This document shows positions 15,101 through 27,500 of a stretch of 64,000 nt of DNA, in pieces. Source of the stretch: Phoebastria nigripes (Eukaryota > Chordata > Aves > Procellariiformes > Diomedeidae). The stretch is from the NCBI GenBank assembly GCA_035582835.1, contig JAYKAV010002974.1:195075-259074 (forward strand), read 5' to 3'. How positions within the stretch are numbered: the stretch's first letter is position 1; each line of letters starts with the position of its first letter. The notes under the pieces were generated by a model. That model did no database searches, had not been told where the DNA came from, and saw nothing but the letters and a program-made list of their open reading frames with translations. Both the position numbers and the translations under genes were made by a program.

Positions 15101-15998
15101 AAGGTGGTTCAAAAAACCCAATAGACTTTGTATTGAAGTGGAAGCATCAAAGTGTCATAGGTAGCATCTCTGTTACAGGGAAAATAACCTCCAAGCAAGG
15201 GGCAGTAGCAAGTCAAGGCTGGCTATGCCTTAAATCACTACAGCTTCTTCATGATTGCATGATTATATCTTTAATTTTTGACGGGCTTCTTCAATGATTT
15301 GAGAAATAAAACTGGATTGTTTTCTTTGGGATCCACCCTCAATTATTAGTCACAGGAGCATTTCTACATTATTTCTTTTGAAAACCTAGTAAGTCCAGAG
15401 TGTTAAGTATTTTAAATGTGTTACAAAGCTAGCTATCCCATCCATTTAACATGCATACAGTAGATCAAAACTCATATACAGTTCCCAATTTGAAAATGTA
15501 AGAAACAATCACTTTTCTGTATATTTGTTACTCATACAGATGAGTACATTTTATCTCTCTGAATCATTCCCTGTTATTTTTCTTACTTTCATTTTGAAAA
15601 TTGTAATCTTTCTTCATGTTTAGTTTTATTCCTCATCTGATAACTGTCTACCTTGCTGAAACCAGCGTGTAATGGTCTTGTTTCAGTTTTTACACGATGT
15701 TTATTGAGGTTAAACTGTCAAGAAACCCTGACAATATTGCAGAATTTTCGGTATTACTGAACCCTGTCTTACACGTTCCGATAATGGAAGATATGTATCT
15801 AATACCAAGTAGCAAAACAGACTTAAAAATCAAGAGTTAATGTTTTTTAACAAAAAGTCTTCATTAGATGTTTCCAAAGCTTAGAGCTGTTTTGGTGCGT
15901 TTTTTTAGGCACCGTAATACAACAGTAAATCTATCTAAACAGTATCATCATTTGGTTTGATAAACTGGAATAAATTTCTGATATTTTTCTTTGCCCAG

Positions 15999-16172
15999 GG
16001 AAATTANCGCTTCATGAAACTCTTACTGGCTCGTAGAGGGAACTGGATGCAGAAGGACTTGGAGGATATGACACCATTACATTTAACTACACGTCACAAA
16101 AGCCCAAAATGTTTAGCTTTGCTGCTAAAACATATGGCACCTGGAGAAGTGGATACCCAGGACAGAAACAAG
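15999..16172 (+). CDS. INVS: INVS exon E1: ankyrin repeats (about human residues 92-149)
   Basis: A 174-nt, phase 0-0 exon. The acceptor is TTGCCCAG at 15991-15998 and the donor is AAG|GTAGAA at 16172/16173. It encodes 58 residues beginning GN(Y)RFMKLLL and ending TQDRNK, and contains an ankyrin TPLHL hairpin. This matches the segment of inversin between the second and fourth ankyrin repeats almost residue for residue. One codon (16005-16007) reads TAN. Inversin has tyrosine there, so N is expected to be C or T. The donor is weak, lacking the usual A/G-A-G-T after GTA. The exon ends with the codon preceding QTALHW, which starts E2, so the join is exact. Confidence 0.95.
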
Positions 16173-16731
16173 GTAGAAATACTGCTTATTTTAAGACAAC
16201 ACTTGTAGCAGCTTTAGAAATTGGTGTTACATCACAGTTGTGTGTGAAAAATTATTTCAGTCGTAACAAACTTTTTCTGCATCTTCAAAATAGTGGCTAA
16301 TGCTGGTATTATAATTACCACCTTTAGAAATTTTAATATTTTCCTGACCATAAATGATGTAAAAGTTCATTGCACTGAGTTCATTGACATTCTTGTTGAG
16401 ACTACATAGAATAATAGAGGATTCAAAAACCACCAGTTTTAGGGCCTAAGTCTTTCTGTAACATTGTGATCCTTGTTAGAATCTGGATAGCATGTGCTTA
16501 TCATGCTTTTCTTCGTTGGAAAAACCCTACATTTAGAGTCATTTAATGATAAGAGTCACTAGAAAACTTTGCAAAAGGCCTTCAAAGTATTTGTCAATAC
16601 CAAAGGTGAGTTTAAGGAAAAAAAAGGAAATTCCTTTGGTGCTGAGCTGAATGCAGGTTTGTTGTTGGCAGACATCCTTCCTAACACCGGGTGATTGATT
16701 TTGCCCTGCACTGGGGCACTTTTTAGAAATG

Positions 16732-17070
16732 TGTGGTGGGTTAGCTTTGGCAAGCAGCCAAATGCCCACCCAGCCGCTCTCTCACTCCCCCTCCTCAACG
16801 GAACAGATGGAGAAAATAGGTTGAAAAAGCTCATGGGTTGAGATAAAGACAGGAAGATTGATCACCAGTTACTGTCACGGGCAAAACAAACTCGACTTAA
16901 AGAAAATGAGTTTCATTTGCTGCCAATTAAAATAGTTTTGTATAGTGAGAAACAGAGACAAAAATCAGAACACCACATTCAAACCACCACCACCCCTTTT
17001 TTCCTGGCTCAACTTTACTCCTTCACTTCCATTCCTTCACCTCGATCCACAGGGATGGTCCAAGGGTAAA
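16732..17070 (-). mobile_element. Avian ERV LTR-like segment, minus orientation, truncated
   Basis: It begins TGTGGTGGGTT, the reverse complement of an AACCCACCACA LTR end. It continues through the same CCCACCCAGC, CTCCTCAAC and GAGAAAATAGGTTGAAAAAG blocks as the 12-kb fragment. A further block (GAGATAAAGACAGG, GTCACGGGCAAAACAAACTCGAC, then a CCACCACC pyrimidine-rich part) is familiar from avian LTRs. The far edge near 17070 is approximate, and no target-site duplication was identified. The family name is not assigned. Confidence 0.65.
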
Positions 17071-17247
17071 AATATCCATAGACTAAATCTATCTGGTCAA
17101 CTGTCCTTTTTTCTGTATCTCTGTAAGTAAAAATGGACAATTTTTAGAGTCTCCTAGTCATACATGACTTTTTGACCTGGGATAGAATGTGATGCCATTT
17201 GTCAAGAAGATTTTCTAACAGGGACTTTAATAAAAAGTATTAAGTTG

Positions 17248-17290
17248 TTATTATTATTATTATTATCATCATCATCATCATCATCATCAT
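17248..17290. repeat. (TTA)n-(ATC)n compound microsatellite
   Basis: About 43 bp of perfect trinucleotide repeat that changes from TTA to ATC units part way. It lies between the LTR-like segment and the possible proviral interior. Confidence 0.95.
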
Positions 17291-17439
17291 AAAATGGACC
17301 AATTGGCAGCAGAAGGTCTGCTATCAATGCACATGCACTGTTGCTTTCATGAGTGCATCATTTACTAAGAGGGATGTGATGATGAAGTTGATTCACATTC
17401 TGGCATGAGACTTTCATTTGAAGCAGAGCACCAGTTAGT

Positions 17440-20400
17440 CACTTCGACATTTGTTTTGTGAAGCTGCAGACTTCCTCGGGAGAAAATGTAATCTTAACAT
17501 CTTCAGAGCTTTACATTACTACCTTCTTAGAATAAAGTTGTTCAGACTGATTTTCTGCATCTGTAGTGACAACAGTTGCTTGAAAGGCCAGGAAATCTCC
17601 GGGTGACTTTCCAGGTATATNGTATAGTGCATATATCGTCCTGAGTTGTCTCATGTCCCTTTGCAAAGTCAAGTCATGCTGTACCACATCAATAAAATCA
17701 CTAGCCTGCTTCAGAAGCACACTGACTTCTAAGAGCCTCAGGAAATAATCTACTGATGTTTGTTAAAAAGGACTATCATTAAAATGACCAGCCAGAAGAG
17801 ATGACAGATCTTAGAAGGAAGGTGGTACAGTTTTAAAACAACTGATTTACTATTACTCTTCATACAGAGAGGTACTGCCAGTCCACAGTAATAGCACACT
17901 AACCCATTTTAAAAGAAGGAACAAAACAAATTCATCCCTCTTGTTGGCATGCTTGATGCGTGTTCTGTTTGGGAGATGATCACATTGCCTTTAGTAGACA
18001 GATTTCTAGTAATTATTGCAGACCTGTTAATCTGGGAATATCTGGTGCTTGAGCAGTTTGCGTATCCTGAGATCTGAAAGAGACTTCTTTCAAAGAACCC
18101 AGAGATATGAATGTTTCCTGAGCCCAATTTCTGCAAGGATATAGTAACAAAAAGTAAGACACTGTGAATGTAGATAGCAAAAGGAAGACCAAAAAACAAT
18201 TATGTAACTACCATTGGCAAGGTAGGCATGATATTGAATACAACTTGAACTGTTACTGATGATGGAGGCTTTTTAAGCATTGAGCAGGAGGGTCTCTTTC
18301 TTACAATTTGTAAGTGATCTTGGAACTGGTACAAAAACTCTTCCCACCAGGCGCTAACCTGCCACTGATTCAAATGTGAGTGCCCTGATCAAGTGTATTT
18401 GGATCAGCTGATAACCAATGTACCAGCTTGGCAAGGCTGGTCTTAGTGGAAATCATCATTCCATATCTCATGTAGTGGGTTTTCGTTCTACCACAAGAGG
18501 ACGTAGTAAGAGAAGGGAACTGGACTTTCTAGGGATGTAACTGCTTAAGCTCTGAAATCCTTACCTGATTTTATCATCTAGGAAGCAGGATAAGACAGCT
18601 GCAAGCCCAGATTCCAACAAATGAATCTTCTGTCCCCTCTGGACAATGGAGTTGAAGCAGCCTGTGCCCTAGCAATCAGCTGTTTGCCTTCCAGGATATT
18701 CTAACATGTATCATGGAAACCCTGGCTATAGTTACAGCAGCCATTCTGGAGAGGTCATGCTGACTTCCTGACCATCTTAATTAATTAACAAAGGTATATG
18801 GAAACCAGCCAAAACCTTTTAGGAACCTTGCCTGTTGTTTAGCAGATTTCCAAAGCAGTATTAAAGCATTGCCAGATTTCCCACAAAATGTAGAGCACTT
18901 TTATTCCAGTTCGTGTCATGGGTAGTCACAGCAGCAAAGATGGAATTCAGGTTGATGAAAGGCGGTCTCAGGGACAGTCCAACACATTTGCCCCTGTTGG
19001 GCACATAGCTTACTCATTTCCCTTACTGCAACTGTGCATATCAAGATTGTCAAATATAATTCCTGAACATGAGAGAGAACAGCTGTCTTTTACATCTACT
19101 TCCATGTAGGCAACTGACTGAAAAGCAGGTTGTAGGTGAGAGAAGCCAGTAAACCAAGGCTACATTGGCCTCCTGGTAATCAAAAGTTTTTGCTTTCATT
19201 GCAACTGTCAGTTTCTAGGGATACTGGTCAGCTCCACTTAAGAAGTAACCTTTGTTAACTTATTACAAATTTCTACTGCTAGAAGTTTTTTCAGTTCAAA
19301 TCCCAACAGGCTGTGAAGGTTTCAACGTGCTTTATGGTGTTAAGCTGGATGTCGTTGTATGTGGTCTCAGTTATCAGATGTTTCGTTGCAGCCCCTCCAG
19401 TTATGTCTTAGAATGAGCTCTTTTTCAGTGAACTACCAAGTAGACAAAAAGGTTGTGCTATCATATTATGTTACCATGGTACTAAACTAACAGCTTAAAG
19501 CAACAAACACAAACAATAGGCTCCTTTTTGCCTTCCTCCTTCACAGAGACGTTAAGGATACAATAGTGAACTCATACCTTCTATCTCACTGTTCAAGGAT
19601 GTTAATCCAGGGTATCGTAGGCTTATACACAAATGTCCCACAGCAGTTATTTCTCTCAGTTTTCAAATCAAATACTTTGCAGGGGTGAGGGCGGAAGAGA
19701 GATGGGAAATAAAATTCATTCTGTATCTTACAACCCTCTGCTACTTGGCAGTTGGGAGAGATATGTCTGATAAGTAAAATACTTGTTAATATACCAACAT
19801 TTTGCTGTCTAAAAAAAACCCACATGTTGGTTTGCTTATGTAATTATGAACATCGATAATGCCTGTAAAAAGCCACTGGCCGTTAGGAATTGGCAATAGG
19901 AGCATGGATGGCCTTTTGATGTTTTATTGGACTGCCATGGGTCAGTAGGCATTAGATTCAGTAATATTCAACCTCAGAATTCTGAGTGATCAATGACAGT
20001 GCAGAAAGTCAAAACCTTTGCTCAAGATGGATCCAAGTCCAGTGTCAGTATTCAGTGCCATCTTCCTCTAGTGGAGAGTAGTCTTGTTATATGCTTCTCC
20101 ATCAATTTGTGTTATTCCAAGAGATTTCCAAATTTAAGAGGGACCAAACTAATTACTGCAGTTGTTCTATAGTACAGCTCTGGTGCTGAGGCCTGCTTCA
20201 GATGATCATTCTAACTTGGACATGATTGCTTAATACTAAGCTCAGATATTTTCTCCAGGTCTGAAATTGCTGCATCCGATGGCATTGCCCTGTTGGCTGG
20301 CTAAATAGCATGGACAGTATTCCTCTGCCATAGTCCAAGAAATCCTCATACGAAGCAATTAATCTCCTACCAGAAATACTTATATTCCAAGCATAAGGGC

Positions 20401-20460
20401 TCTTCGGTGTGGGTCTCATGTAAGATGGTGTAGCTTAGACCTAATTCAGACCTCAGTAGC
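17440..20460 (-). mobile_element. Possible degraded endogenous retrovirus interior, minus strand
   Basis: About 3 kb with several medium open frames on the minus strand and a slightly less AT-rich texture than the flanking intron. It lies where the interior of a minus-strand provirus ending in the 16732 LTR-like segment would lie. A pentapeptide DQGTH on the minus strand (18376-18390) resembles a retroviral integrase core fragment, and a hydrophobic leader-like stretch follows at about 18110-18200. No complete domain can be read and stops are frequent. Alternatives are unrelated intron or another repeat. The call is tentative and the edges are nominal. Confidence 0.25.
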
Positions 20461-20654
20461 AAAGATGTGTCTCTACTCTTACTCAGGTAGATGGGCCTCT
20501 TGTTCAGTTTTGTTTAAAGCCTGTTTTGCACTGATTTTGAGTTGTCACCCACCCTAGGTACATGTGCTCCATTTTCTGTCAGTCCTCTTTATTGAAGTGT
20601 AACAAAAGATTGCTCATTTACCCATTGTTTAAAGCTGGTTTTACCTGTGGTCCC

Positions 20655-21172
20655 TCCCCTCTGCTCAGCACTGATGGCACCACAAATGGAATGCTGTGTC
20701 TGCTTCTGGGTTCTCAAGTACAGTAAGGGCATAGACATACTGGAGCAAGTCCAGTGGAGAGCCACAAAGATGATTAACAGGTTGGAGCATCTGACATCAA
20801 GGAGAGGCTGAGAGACCTGCGAATGTTTAGCCTGAAGAAGAGACAGTTCAGGGGTGATTTTACCAATGTGTATAAATACCTGATGGGAGGCAGTAAAGAA
20901 GATGGAGCCAGACTCTTCTGAATGGTCTCCAGTGAACAGACAAGAGGCAATGGGCACAAGTTGAAATATAATAAATTCTGTTTAAACCTGAGAAAATATT
21001 TTTTTACTGTGAGGGAGGTCAAACACTGGAAGAGGTTTTCCAGAGAGCTTGTGGAGTCTCTGTCTGTGGAGATAACTAAAAATCTGACTGGACATTGTCC
21101 TGATCAACCTGTTCTAGTTGACCATGCTTTGAGCAGAGGAGTTGGACTAGGTGATCTCTTTCATTCTGTGAA
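20655..21172 (+). mobile_element. CR1 LINE 3' end, plus orientation
   Basis: About 520 bp with the successive hallmark blocks of the avian CR1 3' region: a TGTGTCTGCTTCTGGG-type block, GTCCAGTGGAGAGCCAC, AGGCTGAGAGACCTG, TGTATAAATACCTGATGGGAGG, AGACAAGAGGCAATGGGCACAA, TTTTTACTGTGAGGGAGGTC, and GGAGTTGGACTAGGTGATCTC. It ends in ATTCTGTG, the 3' octamer. It is 5'-truncated, as most CR1 copies are. The ATTCTGTG unit ends about 100 bp before the E2 acceptor. Confidence 0.95.
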
Positions 21173-21271
21173 AATATAGTTAAATCACATTTCAAGTTCT
21201 AACCAACTTTAATTTTCATCTTATATTCATTTTTCAACGTATTTGTAAAACTTGTGAATATTGTGTTCCAG

Positions 21272-21439
21272 CAAACTGCATTGCATTGGAGTGCCTACTA
21301 CAATAACCCAGAACATGTGAAACTTCTCATAAAACATGATTCAAATATTGGAATCCCTGATATCGAAGGAAAAATCCCACTTCACTGGGCAGCTAACAAC
21401 AAGGACCCTAGTGCAATTCACACAGTGAAATGTATTCTG
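21272..21439 (+). CDS. INVS: INVS exon E2: ankyrin repeats
   Basis: A 168-nt, phase 0-0 exon with acceptor GTGTTCCAG ending at 21271 and donor CTG|GTAAGA at 21439/21440. It encodes 56 residues from QTALHWSAYYNNPEHV to HTVKCIL, with two ankyrin hairpins (TALHWSAYY and IPLHWAANN). It matches the corresponding inversin segment with few substitutions. The donor is close to consensus. A pyrimidine-rich tract and a possible branch site (TTCTAAC near 21200) lie in the short unique sequence between the upstream CR1 and the exon. Confidence 0.96.
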
Positions 21440-22663
21440 GTAAGAAAGTCTATTATATATATAACACTTTCTGTATTTATTACTTTACTCTGATAGAAAT
21501 GTTTTTTATTTTCTTGAAATTTTTCATTTTAGTCCACTGACTGTTTGAGAATTAAATAATTTGCTTTTCCTAATATCCAGAATTTTGTAAGAAATCATCT
21601 TACATATTTTTGCTCCCTTGAAAGGGCTTTCTTCTGAGTTCTATGGGTGAATATCTTTGCTCTAACTCATGGACTATATATATTCTCTTAATTAGTTTGA
21701 TGTGTGTAACTGTTCATTTGAGGGGTAAGGGAGGGAGGAAGGGGTTGCAAGTTCTCCTAGTTAAAATGGCCAGCCATATTACTCATCTCAGTTGCATCTT
21801 GCACACTGATTTCTTTGTTGTGTGCTTTTCTTCATTATTTGAAAGTTTATTTCTAGTTAACTGTACTGACAAGTCTAATTTAATTTGGTCTTTCGAGTCA
21901 GAATTCTGGGAAATATTTGATCAATTATCAGTCAGCCCACGATCAGTTTATTGAGAGACTTTCCAAATATTGCTGTGTACGGATTTAGTAATTTCTCCTT
22001 GATGGCATATTTTCTCTTTCTGCAGTATTTCAGTTTCATTTTCTACACTGACAGTTATAGTGAGTACAATGAAATCATGTGCTCAGCTTGATTTTTACCT
22101 TGGTTTTTATTCTGTGGAAATCTCTGAACTCCACTAACATGGAAAGATACAGAAGTCTCAATTGAATTTTTCTCTCATATTACAACAATCTCTCTATATC
22201 TTTGTCTTTCAGAGGTCTTTCAGGACTAGACATGTATTGATTGTAAGCTAACTACAATGACTTATAGGTCTGTTTGCCTGATTAGCTTGCAAGTTAAGGA
22301 CTTTTGTGTGGCATATGAAAATTTGCTTTGCTTTTCTCCAAATCACATTGATAATCTTGGAGTTACTGATAGTTGGTTGTTTTTTTTTAACTATAAAAAT
22401 AGTTTTTGAGAAGTTTCCAGTGTTAAATTAATGTGATTTTATTTCTGTATTACTTCTGTTTATTCAAGATATTTGTAATTTGGACTCAGTTCTGAAATAA
22501 TTTGTCACAAACAAAATTTTGTCACAAAGTTTTAGTTTGTATATACAATCTACTTTTCTGCCACAGTAAGGAAATAAATTTGCTGAAAAGTAGGTAAGGA
22601 TTGCTGTATTCAAATACAGACTTTTTCAAACATTAGATAGTCAAGGTAGATGTTTTTAAAAGT

Positions 22664-23274
22664 TGTGGTGGGTTGGCCCCAGCCAACAGCCTAACACCCG
22701 CACAGCCACTCCCTCACTCCCCTCTTGCGAGACTGGGAGAAAATAGAAGGAAGGCAAGATGACTNGTGGATGAAGATAATGACAGTTTAGTATGGAAAGC
22801 AAATGCTGCGTGCAAGAAAGGGAATTTATTCACTACTTCCCATCAGCAGGCAGATGTTAGCCACTCCCAGGAAAGTGGAAAAAGAGCTTCAGCATGCTTA
22901 ATTGTTGCTTGGGAAGACAAATGGTGTAGCCATGAGCATCCCCCCTGCCGCCTCCTTTCCCTGAGCTTTTTTTGCTGAGCATGATGTTATATGGTATGGA
23001 ATATTGCTTGGGTCAATTCAGGTCAGCTGTCCCAGCTGTGTCCACTCCCAATCTCTTGCCCACCCCCAGCCCACTCACTTGGGTGAGCAGGGGAGCAGGA
23101 CAGGGCAGGGCAGGGCATGGCATGGCATGAAAAAGAGAAATCCTAGATGCTGTGCAAGCACTATTCAGTAATAGCCAAAACATTGGTGTGTTATCAACAG
23201 TTTTAATCACAAAGCCCAGCACCATACCTGCTGCTGCAAGGAAAATTAACTCCATCCCAGCCAGATGCACTACA
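22664..23274 (-). mobile_element. Solo ERV LTR, minus orientation (611 bp)
   Basis: Bounded by TGTGGTGGGTT and CACTACA, the TG...CA ends of an LTR. Read on the minus strand it carries the same ordered blocks as the LTR at 30257: GGCTGGGATGGAGTTAATTTTC, a GTTGATAACACACCAATG-type block, and TATTCCATACCATATAACAT followed by CATGCTCA. So it belongs to the same broad family in the opposite orientation. The bases just outside are AAAGT on the left and AAAGG on the right, a five-base target-site duplication with one mismatch. No internal retroviral sequence adjoins it, which suggests a solo LTR. A short GGGCA/GGCAT tandem lies at about 23100-23128. Confidence 0.8.
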
Positions 23275-23629
23275 AAAGGTCAAAAATACCTGTCCTCTTA
23301 CTGAAGGTGTTCTCAAAGATTCTCTTTAGGTAATACAGAATGATGATCATGTCCAGGTTTTTTGGTTCTTTTTTTTCCACTCTGACAGTTAAAAGAGTGT
23401 ATTCTTGATTCCATCTAGGCTTTTTCATGCATCAACTAAATTGTTTATATTCCAAATAGTTATACCTATATATGCTTATTGATGGAGTAAGATAATAACA
23501 AGTTTAAATGAAAAAGTAATTTAGCTTACAGAATATGCTGTAAAAGTTGATGATACAGAAACATTGTTACTAGTTAATCAATCTGTTTATTGAATCTGTT
23601 GTTGAGTATAAATACCTTTTTTTGTTGGT

Positions 23630-24510
23630 GGTGGTGCCTCTGAGGTTAATCCTTTAGTAAGATCTTGTCTTCTCTCTAAATTGTAGTGTTTTTCTTACTT
23701 GTCTTAATAGATATCTACCTGGCAGAGCTCACAACCTTCCCCTTTTTTCTTAGCTACTTTTTGCCATATTACCCAGTTCCAGATCTATTGCCCAAGCATC
23801 ACCTTTGATTCTCATTCCTCTCTAGGTCTTCACATCCAGGTTAACTTTATAGTTTTCCACATTCTTTCTGCATGGTATTTCTAATGTATGTACCTATACA
23901 GTTAAAATTTCTGTCACCTTGTGTCTTAAATTGCATAACTGCATTTCTAAGTTCACGAGAATATTGTCTTGTAGTGATAGCAGCGCAAAAGGCCCACGAC
24001 TCTGTGTCACTGTTGCCTCTTCATTTTTTTAATCACATCCAACACAAACCATTTGTCTTTGCTTTCATGATAGAGTGCTGTAAGCTGTAAGCTATGTGCC
24101 GCTGCTCAGATAGCAGTCAGATATTGATATCTACCACTGGTCAATCTGCATTGGCAGGCTTTGTTGCCTGCTGACTAAGTTATGAAAAACAACACTGCTG
24201 TTGTTTCTCTCATGTTATCTTTAACACTCTGGAAGAATTTCCCANAAAATTATTTTTCTCTAGTGTCCTACTCAGAATTCTCCAGTGCTGCTTTACAAAA
24301 ACTTGACAAAAGTTAAGCTGCTGGTTTTATTGAGACCACAGACTATGATACTGAAAAATACTGTCTTGTTTTTCTGTGCTCTGTCATCTGGATGTGTCCA
24401 TTTGTTGTCTCCTATTTATAAACTCATAAAATTAAGGGTTATCTTTCTGTTTGATGTTTGTATAGTACTTAGCCCATTGGGATTGTCAAAATAAACAATA
24501 ATGAAAAGAG
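23630..24510 (+). repeat. Possible ancient decayed interspersed repeat
   Basis: The stretch has a pyrimidine-rich first half and ends in a segment resembling TTTGTATAGTACTTAGCCCATTGGG followed by an AATAA-type tail. That ending resembles old repeats I know from reptile and bird genomes. The match is from memory, divergence is high and both edges are uncertain, so ordinary intron is a real alternative. Confidence 0.25.
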
Positions 24511-27500
24511 CTCAACTGAATGCTGAAGAAGTAGGTTGGGTTTGCAGGGCTGACAGTTATGCACAAATTGGTTATATCTAATATTGAAATCCATGAAATA
24601 CAGCGAAAATGGAACTCATGACATATTTAGAAAGTAAACATGTGAAGTAGAGAGAAACTCTAATCTGGAGATCCTCTCATGGTCAACTTCCTTTTCCACC
24701 TTTCCAGATTCAGCAGTGCTTGGTTACATGAAAAACGTTGGGAAGATTTAAGGAGAAAAGAACAGAATAAGGTTCCATTAATATGATGGAAGCAACTGCT
24801 TAGTACTCTCTGTCTATTTTGTATCTCTTCTCTTTATTTATTCTTCATGGTAAGAGACATGACATTTATTTATACAACACTTTCCATTACTGCCTACAAT
24901 TCCATTGTTCTAATTGCCGCAGAAAAATGCGTAGCTTCTGTTTCTTCTGTGTATTGTGCTTAAAATATTAATATAGTATGACAGTTTAATTATAGCTAGT
25001 TTTACACCAAAACCACTTAAAATCCAAAGAAATTATACTCTTGAATGCAGGCAGAAAGAGGCCTAGAAAATTTTAGTTTTAAGTGGCCAAAAATTTCAAA
25101 ACACATGAGTACTTTTAAGCTAGAATATAAATAGTGGCTTTGTCATGAGAAGATTCTTTACCATTTTGCAAAAGTAACACTTTTGATTATGGGGATATGT
25201 TCTGGGGAACATCAGTGACTTTGAGCCAGGAGTTTTAGGAGTCATTTATTTAATATGTTGTTGTGCTTTTAGAAGGCTTGAACATTAGCTTTCCAGATTA
25301 CATCAATAAATTATAGGTAAAGTGAAGAAGCATTTGTTTTCTTCTTTGTCCATTTTGTTCAAGCAGGTTTTCCTCTGGTGGAGTTAGAATTTCAGTAATA
25401 ACTTCTGTGCATATCATAATTCATTTTTAGTCATTGTTAAAAGTGATTCTCATAAAGATCACTTCTGAATTTTTGCAGTGGGCTCTGTACTCCCCCTGCT
25501 GAGCTCTTTCAATAGACAGGAAGTAAGCATATTATCAGTTAGCTTTCTCTTGAGAATTATTAAAGCTAGGGAAGAACATAAAACTTCACTTTTCACTGTA
25601 ATGGCTCAGATAAATGCTTTTGAATGCTTATTAAAAGAAGTGTTATTAGTGTTTTGATTATTGTGGTTTGTGCATGTAAAAATGTTAACTTTGTATTTTT
25701 AGTTAAGGGATTCACATTTATCAATTTTTTATGTTTTTAATAGATTATCTGTTATTGTACTAGTGGCTAGATACAGTAATGAACTACAGTATGTTTCAAG
25801 TATGTTAATTTTTTTCTCTAGCAAAACATGGCTAACACTACTGATATCTAAAACTCTGATGCAGTTTTTTTATATGTGAGACAGGCAACTTACTTAGCAT
25901 TTACATACAGTATGCAAAGTATGTAAATGTTTAACTTTAGAAAACTTACATTAATCAAATATTAGGAGGTTTAAATTGACACTGTTAGAAAGTAAGACAG
26001 TAAGAAACAAAGAATCAGGGCATTGCAGAGTTGAGGTTACTACTGCAGTATTAATTTAGCCAGATTGCACTTAGGAAATATGGTTAAATATAACTCTAAA
26101 TGTATTTTTTTTAATCTATTAAATAGAACATATAGAATGTACAACCTTGGTCAATTAATATTTGGATAGAAACCATAACTCTGGAATTTCCTGAGTTTCT
26201 GCTTCTTGATTTATCGTTCCCAATGTTAGATGTTCGTTTTCTATGTAATAGTTACTGCATTTCAAATAATGCAAATACAAGTGATTTTATGGCCTATTTG
26301 TGTACCTAGAGAAGTCAATAGGAAAAATTGCAATTAGTTTAGTGAGAAAGGGATCAGGAACTTGCTTTAACTGTTAACAAGCTGCACTGATCACAGTCTC
26401 TCCCTCCTCTTTCATAAGTACATTGTAAGATATAGTGTGGCTCTGTGTTTTCAGGAGGAGTGTTTTTCTCAATTATCATAGGTTAAAATCCACTCTAGTG
26501 TTGGAAGTTAAAGATCTCAGGACTACATTCCATTTTCTTTTGCACAGGGTTCCTATGACTTCAGTGAATTGTTCTGAATTGTTGGAGATAGAACAGCAGA
26601 CTTACTCCTTATAGTTTATTTAAGCTCTTTTTTTGACATTCTGCTTCTGCTCTAGATGTTTGGTGTCCTGCATCCTGAGTTTCTAGTGTTTTATTGTTTA
26701 CCATTTTCTTTAGAGATACCTCTTTTTTCAGGAAAGTGAAGTTTAAAGGTTGTATTTCATAGGCCTTTATGATATTTGCCATTTGGAGATCTCTGCGATG
26801 CTAAGATGATGTTCATTTGTACCTGTTCTGTTCTTTTGCCCGAGGAAGAAAGTCATGAAGAGAAATCTGTCTAGAAAAAAAGTTGATGAGGGAGGAAATT
26901 ATCATAATACAAAACTATATAGCTAGGGGCCTTATGTGAAAGTAATTTAGCAAGTTTTTTAAGAAAATGTGATGAAAAGTCAAGTTATATCTATTAATGC
27001 CTATGTTGTGTGATCAAATGACTAATCATGATACTTTAAAAGATTTTTTTATTCAAAATTAAGCTCATTACAAGTAGATGCATTTATTGGAAGTACTCTC
27101 TAACTTACTTCTATCCCGTCAGCTACAGACCTTGACATCTCCTTTAGAAATACTCTGATAGTCATGTGGTTTTAAAATGCTAGAAAAGTATTATAACGAA
27201 AGCCATAAGATTAACTTGTGCAAAAAAGGGAGTGTCCTAGGAGAAAAATATGAAGATATATATGTCGTGTTCAACTTAGAAAATCAAGTAAGAAGATCTA
27301 GTTATTTTCACAAGAGCCTGAGTTAGTCTTTTAAAGATCTATGTAAGGAGCCACTTGCACAACAGACTGGTAAAACTACAGGATATGTACCGAAAATCAG
27401 GTCTTGTACAATAATTAAATAAGTATAAAAAAAATTCCATAAGAAATACTTGAAAATAGCCTATAGTGTAATAAAAGTATTTGGTTGTAGACCTATATTC

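Larger units (their letters stand above)
1..15998 (+). other. Intron of INVS upstream of E1 (5' part beyond the window)
   Basis: This is a 16-kb stretch without any coding exon I can recognise. The inversin N-terminal segment that should precede E1 (the first two ankyrin repeats) was looked for on the + strand and not found, so those exons must lie before base 1. The short open frames here have no recognisable motifs and no paired splice sites. Identifiable content is limited to a G13 run, a GT repeat and one LTR-derived fragment near 12 kb. Everything else reads as AT-rich unique intron. Confidence 0.75.
16173..21271 (+). other. INVS intron E1-E2
   Basis: A 5.1-kb intron. It holds a minus-oriented LTR-like segment, a TTA/ATC microsatellite, a long stretch that may be degraded minus-strand proviral interior, and a plus-oriented CR1 3' end that stops about 100 bp before the E2 acceptor. 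No coding exon was recognised in it. Confidence 0.85.

Noticed and set aside
1..15998. Search for the inversin start codon and first ankyrin exons.
   Set aside because: No segment encoding the expected N-terminal ankyrin text with splice sites was found, so these exons are taken to lie outside the window.
20589..20957. A 122-codon minus-strand open frame.
   Set aside because: Most of it overlaps the plus-oriented CR1 3' end and is an antisense shadow of that repeat.
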